Shown here: piece by piece, positions 11,401 to 15,906 of the stretch
Layout: each line of letters begins with the position of its first letter
How positions within the stretch are numbered: position 1 is the stretch's first letter
DNA from: AV2 sp035637175
GTDB lineage: Bacteria; Verrucomicrobiota; Verrucomicrobiia; Limisphaerales; AV2
Assembly (NCBI GenBank): GCA_035637175.1
Contig: DASPXS010000332.1
Span: forward strand, 1 to 17,597
Length of the DNA: 17,597 bases
Reading direction: 5' to 3'
Notes under the pieces: model-generated
What the model saw: only the letters and a program-made list of their open reading frames with translations
The model's database searches: none
Told to the model about the DNA's origin: nothing
Position numbers and translations under genes: made by a program

Positions 11401-11755
11401 GCAGATACGCGTCCAGGCGCTTTTCCTGCTCGCGGTCCGGCAGGCCGCGCCAGTCCATTTGCTCCAAATGAAGGCGGACGCAACGATGCACTTCCTGCTG
11501 CGGCTCCACACCGGCGAGGCGGAAGGCGGTCCGCAAAATCGCGTGGCGTTCCACGACCCGTTCCCAGGCCCGGCGAAAAGCGGCGTCGTCCATCTCCTCC
11601 TTCAGCGTGACGATCACCTGCTCGATATCCACACCGGAATGCGGCGCGCCCAGGCTGTGGAATAACATGCCCTGTTGCATCGGCGAAAGCGGATAGCTCT
11701 CTTCGATGTTGTTCGCCGGCGCAATTTGTTTTTGGCCCGCCATCTCGAGACCCAC
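8441..11755 (-). CDS. NRPS module C-A-PCP, predicted leucine-like; first gene of the operon
   Basis: Single-module nonribosomal peptide synthetase, about 1104 residues from the chosen start. Condensation domain about 20-445 begins PLSPMQQGMLFHS and carries HHLLIDGR (His153-His154, Asp158), with Arg where the neighbouring modules have Trp. Adenylation domain about 460-975 has YTSGSTGTPKG, FDASVWEL, HYGPTEN and NGKVDRQAL. Carrier domain has GGHSL with Ser1028. Read by eye, the code is D A W F L G H V V, one position from the known leucine code DAWFLGNVV, so leucine or a similar hydrophobic residue is likely. I chose GTG at 11755 because AAAGGG lies 6 bases upstream and the C domain starts soon after. 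ATG 11743 is an alternative. ATG 11929 would add 58 residues of unconvincing sequence and run into the divergent gene. As the first operon gene it starts with a C domain, so it may take a starter acyl group or an upstream peptide. Confidence 0.93.
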   Translation of the reverse strand: MGLEMAGQKQIAPANNIEESYPLSPMQQGMLFHSLGAPHSGVDIEQVIVTLKEEMDDAAFRRAWERVVERHAILRTAFRLAGVEPQQEVHRCVRLHLEQMDWRGLPDREQEKRLDAYLQAERRRGFELGVPPLMRMALLHAGEAKHIFAWTFHHLLIDGRTLVALLNEVFKFYEAFCRGGDLALPLPRPYREYIEWLRERDGSAAETFWRKLLKGFVTPTQLIVSRSADPAANPNTGHRVQQVTLSSAESARVRAVAWENGLTVSTLLQGVWAVLLSRYSGEEDIVFGVIRACRRSALEGAESMVGLFINTLPVRVRVADDKGVLDWLKELRAQNLALRDHEHTPLAEIQRWSDVPPGQPLFESIFNFQDPSWDAALRAQSGPWEQREFAIRNQPNFPLWVDVYAGPEMTLKIGYDPERFADPTIARALGHFQAVLQGTLADLSQRVADLSLLTDGERRQLLVEWNRTGADDPLDSCVHELFEAQVERTSDAVALVYCKEEVSYRELDNQANRMARHLRSLGVGPDVPVGICVRRTAEMIVGLLGILKAGGAYLPLDPAYPRERLAFMLEDSGAPVLLSEESVQNCFRFQIQNGHVVCFDALRREPRRAPQETAARSALPSPPAGVSPDNLAYLIYTSGSTGTPKGVELSHRGLVNLIRWHQRTYNVGPKDRATQLAGFSFDASVWELWPYLTAGASIHLVDDETRASAPALVQWLDDRKITLAFVPTPLAEEMLALPWPAGAPLRALLTGGDKLRRRPDANLPFRLVNHYGPTENTVVATAATVAPAQEGLNEAPPIGRPIANARAYVLDRLLRAVPVGVPGELYIGGDGLARGYRNNPGLTATRFIPHPHSEQPGARLYKTGDLVRWLEDGNLEFLGRVDHQVKIRGYRIEPGEIESQLNRHPAVRESLVLAHEDARGEKQLVAHLVLRQQPAPASKELSDFLRTTLPDYMVPSAFVFLDAWPLTPNGKVDRQALPAPKELLRRSSRAFVAPRNPLEAAVATIWAEVLGRSRIGVHENFFEQGGHSLRAAQVVSRLKEALNIDLSVRSLFEKPTVAALAREIERATASRAAQRGPSLTRVSREAYRMNPPSSETAAQAMKPE

Positions 11756-11920
11756 GTTAGACCCTTTGCGGATTCGGCTTAAAGTGGGTAAAGCCCTGAA
11801 AAGCGCATGGGGATTTGACCCCAAGGCGTCGCTGTTTCGACGATGATGGTCGGGCAAAAAGGCGGGAAATTCCCCATTAGATTTGTCATTCGAATTTCGT
11901 TTTGTTGTTGCATGGTTGTG
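11756..11920. promoter_or_regulatory. Divergent intergenic region between the NRPS operon and the glycosyltransferase operon
   Basis: About 165 bases, more AT-rich on its right half than the flanking genes, lie between two divergently transcribed operons and must hold both promoters. The perfect palindrome GGGAA-A-TTCCC sits at 11864-11874 and is a plausible operator. A TTGTCA resembling a -35 box occurs on the plus strand near 11884, but I see no convincing -10 partner at the right distance. A TCTAAT on the minus strand lacks a good -35. Exact promoters cannot be called by eye. Confidence 0.4.
11762..11767 (-). promoter_or_regulatory. Ribosome-binding site supporting a GTG start
   Basis: The minus strand reads AAAGGG, then a 6-base spacer TCTAAC, then GTG at 11755. 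The downstream ATG at 11743 has only a weak purine stretch before it. This spacing decides the start I prefer for the first NRPS gene. Confidence 0.5.
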
Positions 11921-13444
11921 ATGCAGCACGCCCGCGTGACCTCGGCTTTCGATTCAACGCCGGCATTCTTCGCCCGGCCCGAGCAAGCTCTCAGCGCGTC
12001 CGGCCGCGCCCTGCCCATTGCCCTGCTGGGCGTGCCGTTTGACCCCGTGACCATGGCCGAGGCCATCGAACGAATTGAACGGATGATCGGGTCGGGCCGG
12101 CCGCACTACGTGGTCACGGCCAACGCCGATTTTCTGGCCCAGGCGCGGCAGGACGTCGAACTGCGGCGGATATTGATGGAAGCGCATTTGGTTCTGTGCG
12201 ACGGCACGCCTCTGCTCTGGGCGTCACGGTTGCTCGGCAATCCGCTGCCCGAACGCGTGGCCGGTTCGGACCTCGCGCCGCGGCTGATTCGGCTGGCGGC
12301 AAAAAGAAACTATCGCCTCTTTTTGCTGGGCGCTTCGCCCGAAGCGAACGCGCAGGCGGCGGCGCGATTAAAAGAACACTGTCCCGGTTTGAACCTCGTG
12401 GGGAACTATTCGCCGCCGTTCCAACCGCTGCTGGAAATGGACCACGCGGAGATCCAAAAGCGCATTCGCGCCGCCAGACCGGATTTGCTGTTCGTTTCCT
12501 TTGGCTGCCCCAAACAGGAGAAATGGATCGCGATGCACTACCAGGCGCTGGGCGTGCCGGTGACCGTTGGCATGGGAGCGACGATTGATTTTCTGGCGGG
12601 CCGGATGAAACGGGCGCCGCGCTGGATGCAACGCGCCGGGTTGGAGTGGGTTTTTCGTTTGTTGCAGGAGCCCCGCCGGCTGTTCAAGCGCTACCTGGGC
12701 GACTTCCGGCACTTTGGCGGCGCCATCCTCAGGCAATGCTGGCAGATGCAATGGCGGCCTTGCCGCGTGCCGCAGGCGCGCTCAAGTTCCCTGGTCGTGG
12801 TGGAACCGACCTGGCAGCGGGTCCGGGTCTCCGAACGATTGGACGTCGAATCGGTCACTCGGGACGCGGCGGTCTGGCAGCAGGTCGTCGCCCACGACCG
12901 CCATGCTCTGCTCGACTTGACCGACACGCAGTTCATCGACAGCACCGGAGCGGCGTTGCTGGTCCGGCTGCGCCATCAGCTCCGCCGGGCCGGCCACCAC
13001 TTGATTCTGGTGGACCCGAGTGTTCCGGTCCGGCGGACCCTGCAATGGTTGCGGCTGCACGATTACTTTGAGACGGCCGCGGACGCGGTCGAGGCGCGCG
13101 AGATCATCGCCGGGCGCGATCAGGAACAATCAGCGTTGGTCGCCGCCGATGGAGCGACGCGGTCATTGGCCTGGCGGGGCGAAGTGACCGTCGCCAACGC
13201 CGGCGAGGTGTGGAGGTTGACGGAGGCGCAGATCGCCGGCTTGAGCGCGCGTCAAAAAATCATTTCCCTTGACCTTTCGGAGGTTCGCTTTGTGGACAGC
13301 ACCGGATTGGGCGTGATGGTTCGCGCGAAAAAATTTGCGGCGCGCCGGGGCAACCAGCTTCTTTTCACCGGCCTGCGATCGGATGTGCGGAACGTTTTGC
13401 GATTGTCGAAGCTCGCGGCCTTCCTGCTCGACAAGGCGGCATGA
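11921..13444 (+). CDS. WecG/TagA/CpsF-family glycosyltransferase fused to two STAS domains
   Basis: About 507 residues. The N-terminal region, roughly 30-265, is a GT26 (WecG/TagA/CpsF) glycosyltransferase. It shows TANADF (Asn68), a CDG motif with Asp94, RVAGSDL, FGCPKQEKW, GATIDFLAG and a GLEW..RLLQEPRRL..RY tail. Family members transfer a sugar from a UDP-sugar to an undecaprenyl-linked acceptor at the inner membrane face. After a short linker there are two STAS (anti-sigma-factor antagonist-like) domains, about 290-385 with FIDSTGAALLV (Ser341) and about 405-505 with FVDSTGLGVMV (Ser460). Both keep the DSTG serine that partner kinases phosphorylate in SpoIIAA and RsbV. The start is uncertain: ATG 11843, ATG 11912 and GTG 11936 are in the same frame and none has a strong ribosome-binding site. 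The stop overlaps the next ATG (ATGA), so it is coupled to the GT4 gene. The domain calls are firm; a regulatory role for the STAS pair is inference. Confidence 0.93.
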   Translation: MQHARVTSAFDSTPAFFARPEQALSASGRALPIALLGVPFDPVTMAEAIERIERMIGSGRPHYVVTANADFLAQARQDVELRRILMEAHLVLCDGTPLLWASRLLGNPLPERVAGSDLAPRLIRLAAKRNYRLFLLGASPEANAQAAARLKEHCPGLNLVGNYSPPFQPLLEMDHAEIQKRIRAARPDLLFVSFGCPKQEKWIAMHYQALGVPVTVGMGATIDFLAGRMKRAPRWMQRAGLEWVFRLLQEPRRLFKRYLGDFRHFGGAILRQCWQMQWRPCRVPQARSSSLVVVEPTWQRVRVSERLDVESVTRDAAVWQQVVAHDRHALLDLTDTQFIDSTGAALLVRLRHQLRRAGHHLILVDPSVPVRRTLQWLRLHDYFETAADAVEAREIIAGRDQEQSALVAADGATRSLAWRGEVTVANAGEVWRLTEAQIAGLSARQKIISLDLSEVRFVDSTGLGVMVRAKKFAARRGNQLLFTGLRSDVRNVLRLSKLAAFLLDKAA

Positions 13445-14592
13445 ACATCGGGCTGTCCACTTCCGTCATCCAACGCGGGCACAGCGGCGTGGCGCAATAT
13501 GTCTTTGGCCTGTTACGCGCCCTCCTGCCCTGCGCCGGGCGGCATCGGTTCACTTTATTTGTTCTGGAGGAGGATTTGCCGCTGTTCGCGTTTGCCGGGT
13601 CGAAGATGGAACGGGTGTCGGTGCCGGAGCGATATCGCCCGCCGTTAAAGGACATCGTGTGGCACCAGACGGTCCTTCCGCGCCTGGCGCGTCGGCACCG
13701 GATCGAGGTGTTGCACGTGCCGAGCTATCGGCGGATGCTCTGGCCCCGTCCCTGCGCGCTGGTGGCCACGATTCATGACCTGGCGCCGTTTCACCTGGCC
13801 AATAAATACGATGTGAAACGGATGTTTTACGGACGCGTCGTTGCCCGGCGGTTGGCGCGTCGCCAGGACGAAATCATCACCGTCAGCCGGAACACCGGCC
13901 GCGACATTGTCGATTTCTTCCGTTTGCCGGCCGAACGGCTCACAATGATTTACAACGGGCTGGATCATGCCCGTTTTTTTCCGGCTTCGCGCACAGGTGC
14001 CCGGGCGCTGATGGCCCGACGCCGCGGATTGCGCCAGCCCTTTTTCCTTTATGTCGCGCGGCTGGAACATCCGGCGAAGAACCACGCGCGCCTGATCGAG
14101 GCGTTCAACCGGTTCAAAGCGGAGACCCGATCCGGCTGGCAACTTGTGTTCGGCGGAGCGGACTGGCATGGCGCGGAAGTGATTCATGCGTTGATCCGAC
14201 AATCGCGGTTCAATCGCGACATGCATTGCCTGGGCTTCGTGCCGGATGCCGATTTGCCGGACCTGTATCGCGCCGCGGAGGCGTTTGTTTACCCGTCCCT
14301 GTTTGAAGGTTTTGGCCTGCCGCCGATCGAAGCGATGGCGTGCGGCTGTCCGGTCATCAGCTCGACGCGCGGTTCGCTGGGTGAAGTGGTGGACGAGGCC
14401 GCAGCGCTCGTGGATCCGGAAGACATCCACTCGATCAAAGAACAGATGACCCGAGTGGCAGTCGAGGTCGCCTTCCGCAATCAATTGCGGGAAGCGGGAT
14501 TGAAACGCGCCCAGTGCTTCAACTGGGACAAGACAGCGGCCGCGACGATGAATGTGTACGCCCGGGCTGCAACATCCCGGCTCCGACGCTGA
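13441..14592 (+). CDS. GT4-family (GT-B fold) glycosyltransferase
   Basis: A 383-residue retaining glycosyltransferase that uses a nucleotide sugar, probably in exopolysaccharide or surface glycan assembly. The N-terminus (MNIGLSTS, then GVAQYVFGLL) is the usual acceptor-side Rossmann start. IHDLAPFH near 115 and VSRNTGRDIVDFF near 150 are typical of the mannosyltransferase-like branch. FLYVARLEHPAKNHARLIEAF opens the donor-binding half. YPSLFEGFGLPPIEAMACG holds the EX7E motif (Glu289 and Glu297) that contacts the donor. Length is normal for the family and there are no membrane segments. The ATG overlaps the stop of the preceding STAS-fused glycosyltransferase (ATGA), which indicates co-translation and joint action on one glycan. 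Donor and acceptor cannot be told from the sequence. Confidence 0.95.
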   Translation: MNIGLSTSVIQRGHSGVAQYVFGLLRALLPCAGRHRFTLFVLEEDLPLFAFAGSKMERVSVPERYRPPLKDIVWHQTVLPRLARRHRIEVLHVPSYRRMLWPRPCALVATIHDLAPFHLANKYDVKRMFYGRVVARRLARRQDEIITVSRNTGRDIVDFFRLPAERLTMIYNGLDHARFFPASRTGARALMARRRGLRQPFFLYVARLEHPAKNHARLIEAFNRFKAETRSGWQLVFGGADWHGAEVIHALIRQSRFNRDMHCLGFVPDADLPDLYRAAEAFVYPSLFEGFGLPPIEAMACGCPVISSTRGSLGEVVDEAAALVDPEDIHSIKEQMTRVAVEVAFRNQLREAGLKRAQCFNWDKTAAATMNVYARAATSRLRR

Positions 14593-14725
14593 CACCAAAC
14601 TGCGGTTCTGCGACCGCCGTGGCCGCTTCGCCTGGTCCGGCTTCGGTTTCTGCGGCAAAACTGCGATGATTTCTGCGACGATTTTTTTCGCGTGAGAGTA
14701 TGGGGGAATTCAAAAGGTCTTTTCA
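14593..14725. other. Gap after the GT4 gene with no gene seen
   Basis: No credible coding region. A small inverted repeat GCGGT-TCTGCG-ACCGC lies at 14602-14617, just after the GT4 stop. A run of seven T occurs near 14682-14688, but it is not next to a GC-rich stem, so I do not call an intrinsic terminator with confidence. Confidence 0.35.
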
Positions 14726-14780
14726 GGTAGGTCTTCACCTACCGAAACTAAATAACGGGCCGGACAGCAAGGTCCGAGCC
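14726..14780 (+). ncRNA. Two adjacent hairpins, candidate structured leader RNA
   Basis: The first hairpin (14726-14743) is a perfect 7-bp stem GGTAGGT/ACCTACC closed by a CTTC loop. Fourteen bases later a second hairpin (14758-14780) has CGGAC/GTCCG around the loop AGCAAG, extended by GGC/GCC with one bulged A. They lie in the long 5' region of the exported-protein gene. I compared the sequence from memory with the cyclic-di-GMP GEMM riboswitch pattern and it does not match. It could be a regulatory RNA, a terminator remnant, or chance structure. Confidence 0.4.
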
Positions 14781-14806
14781 GAGATGCGCTCAAATAAATT
14801 TAAATA

Positions 14807-14830
14807 AAATAATTTTTCAGAAAATTATTT
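14807..14830. repeat. Perfect 10-bp AT-only inverted repeat
   Basis: AAATAATTTT, loop TCAG, AAAATTATTT form a perfect 10-bp stem made only of A and T. It sits in an AT-rich patch (about 14791-14830) that contrasts with the GC-rich surroundings. It may be an upstream promoter element, a protein-binding palindrome, or part of the folded leader. Confidence 0.5.
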
Positions 14831-14880
14831 CCATGAACGTTTGTTTTTGAACACGACGGATTCAGTAGTGTCGTTTCTCA

Positions 14881-14928
14881 ATGTCAGCCGGAGTTTGGCT
14901 GGCCCTTTCCCTCGAGGAAAGGTCATGA
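14881..14928 (+). CDS. Possible 15-codon leader ORF 1
   Basis: ATG at 14881 opens a frame of 15 codons, MSAGVWLALSLEERS. Its TGA overlaps the ATG of the next mini-ORF (ATGA at 14925-14928). I see no good ribosome-binding site in front of it, so it may not be translated. It spans the CCTTTCC/GGAAAGG hairpin, so ribosome movement through it could open that hairpin. It could also be a chance frame. Confidence 0.22.
   Translation: MSAGVWLALSLEERS
14904..14922 (+). promoter_or_regulatory. Hairpin that would mask the ribosome-binding site of leader ORF 2
   Basis: CCTTTCC (14904-14910), loop CTCGA, GGAAAGG (14916-14922) form a perfect 7-bp stem. The 3' arm plus the preceding GAG is the purine-rich Shine-Dalgarno stretch just before ATG 14925. 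Folding would hide it. A smaller stem AGCC/GGCT (14886-14900) lies immediately upstream. Confidence 0.45.
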
Positions 14929-14969
14929 ACAACGAAAACGAAAACGAAACCATGAAAGGAAAAACATGA
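14925..14969 (+). CDS. Possible 14-codon leader ORF 2, asparagine/glutamate-repeat peptide
   Basis: The frame encodes MNNENENETMKGKT and its TGA overlaps the ATG of the exported-protein gene (ATGA at 14966-14969). It has a good ribosome-binding site, GAGGAAAGG, directly upstream, although that site falls in a hairpin. The peptide is a short Asn-Glu repeat from GAAAAC units. A-rich low-complexity sequence before a start codon could also simply keep the mRNA unfolded, so coding is uncertain. Confidence 0.35.
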   Translation: MNNENENETMKGKT

Positions 14970-15466
14970 AACGGTTCAGTTATGTCAGCCTGTTGGCCGC
15001 TGCGCTTATTGCAGCGGGTCTGATGACCGTGCCCACGGCTCAAGCGCAGGGGACATGTGTTGATTCGGTGACGGCTGGCGGATGGGTCGAAACGGGGACA
15101 GACCTGTTCGCCAACTTTGGCTTGAACGCCGAAGACAACCTGACAACTGGCGTGTTGACGGGTCAGTTGGACTTCGTCAATGCAGACGAGACATGCCATG
15201 TCGTGGGGTTCGAAGTCCTCAGTTACACGATACTTGACGACTTTTGTCGTGAGATCGTGTACGCCGTCACGGTCAATGGTGTGGAGGGGTTCACCGCCGA
15301 TGTCATTGTGTGCGACTACGGTGAGGGAGTCAATGCGACCCCTGACACCTTCTCCATCGCGGTGACGAATACCGCGACAGGGGAGATTGTGGGAGAGTGC
15401 GGTGCGAGTGGGAATCTTATCGGTGGCAACGTCCAACTGCATAGCGCCCACGGTAACTGCCCATAA
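14966..15466 (+). CDS. Exported six-cysteine protein, post-COAP-1-like domain
   Basis: A 166-residue protein with a clear signal peptide: basic MKRF, a hydrophobic core (residues 7-20) and cleavage likely after TAQA (residue 27). The mature part has a pattern I associate with the post-COAP-1 family of exported proteins: GGWV near 39-42, FGLN near 51-54, a LTGQLDFVN strand, a VNGVEGFTADV strand, the DTFSI motif at 127-131 and GGNVQLH at 153-159. The fold is probably a small beta-sandwich. Six cysteines (31, 77, 94, 116, 145, 165) suggest up to three disulfides outside the cytoplasm. No PEP-CTERM anchor or lipobox is present, so it is probably released or periplasmic. AAAGGA lies 6 bases before the ATG. 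Function unknown; the family assignment is from memory of the motif pattern. Confidence 0.85.
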   Translation: MKRFSYVSLLAAALIAAGLMTVPTAQAQGTCVDSVTAGGWVETGTDLFANFGLNAEDNLTTGVLTGQLDFVNADETCHVVGFEVLSYTILDDFCREIVYAVTVNGVEGFTADVIVCDYGEGVNATPDTFSIAVTNTATGEIVGECGASGNLIGGNVQLHSAHGNCP

Positions 15467-15906
15467 GGGACCGTTGACTGACTGATTCAGACTCTGCCTG
15501 GTGCGGGATGGGGCGACCAACCCTCCCTGCTTGCACCCGGCAGGTAGTGAGTTCCGCAAGCCTGCACTCACTTCGGCAATCCAAGGAGGCCGGTTGGTGG
15601 TTCTGTGATTCTTCGGATTATTCGACGTCCGCCGCTGTTTTTTGCTTCGTAATGTCGCGAGGCGCGCCCCGGAGAACTGCCGTGGAATCAAGGCGCACTG
15701 TCAGGTTCTTAATCTTAATCCTGATCATCCTGATCTTAACCTTAATCCTGATCTTAATCTTGTTCGTAATCCTGCCCTCCCAAAGCCGTGAAGAGATAAA
15801 GGCAGGGTTTGTTCATGGGTCGATTCCCCACCCGCATTTCGGGTGCTCACCTGCTTTCGGTCTGGCCGGGAGCCTCGTAGGATGAGCGCTGAATGTTGAG
15901 AGGTCC
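15467..15906. other. Gene-poor interval between the exported protein and the protease
   Basis: No convincing gene. A plus-strand frame at 15508-15885 is open, but its translation is irregular and its middle is only the repeat tract read as Ile/Leu, so I do not accept it. Overlapping short inverted repeats (GCTTGC/GCAAGC and AGTGAG/CTCACT) fall in 15530-15572 and may form a weak transcription-end structure without a T run. A 6-bp stem CACCCG/CGGGTG (15829-15845) lies about 60 bases before the protease start. Confidence 0.5.
15706..15774. repeat. Degenerate hexamer tract, TTAATC/CTGATC
   Basis: About 70 bases built from imperfect repeats of TTAATC, CTGATC and close variants. On the other strand these read GATTAA and GATCAG. 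The pyrimidine/purine strand bias is strong. It lies outside coding sequence, between an exported-protein gene and the protease gene. Its role is unknown; it may be a microsatellite-like expansion. Confidence 0.7.

Noticed and set aside
3858..11665. Very long plus-strand open frames opposite the NRPS/PKS genes (for example 3858-5264, 5132-6406, 6491-8479 and 10376-11665)
   Set aside because: They are antisense to clearly conserved domains with intact motifs, are rich in Arg, Gln and Gly, show no recognisable family, and arise from high-GC codon bias in the true genes.
11756..11929. A longer N-terminus for the first NRPS gene, starting at ATG 11929
   Set aside because: The extra 58 residues resemble no linker or domain and would cover the divergent gene's start region; GTG 11755 has a good ribosome-binding site.
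14726..14790. Cyclic-di-GMP (GEMM-I) riboswitch
   Set aside because: The paired hairpins are suggestive, but the conserved GCAAA and GGUAGC-type joining sequences I would expect are absent.
14881..14925. Sigma-54 type promoter around TTGGCTGGCCCTTTCC
   Set aside because: The second element is TTCC rather than TTGC and the spacing is wrong.
14825..15691. Minus-strand open frame of 288 residues opposite the exported-protein gene
   Set aside because: The plus-strand gene has a signal peptide, family motifs and a ribosome-binding site; the minus frame has none of these.
15805..15850. Possible tRNA T-arm remnant or attachment site (GGGTCGATTCCCC)
   Set aside because: No acceptor, D-arm or anticodon structure surrounds it and no integrase is in the window, so it is probably chance.
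15508..15885. Plus-strand frame with a run of Leu/Ile resembling a membrane helix
   Set aside because: The hydrophobic run is simply the TTAATC/CTGATC repeat translated; the flanks look noncoding and no ribosome-binding site is present.
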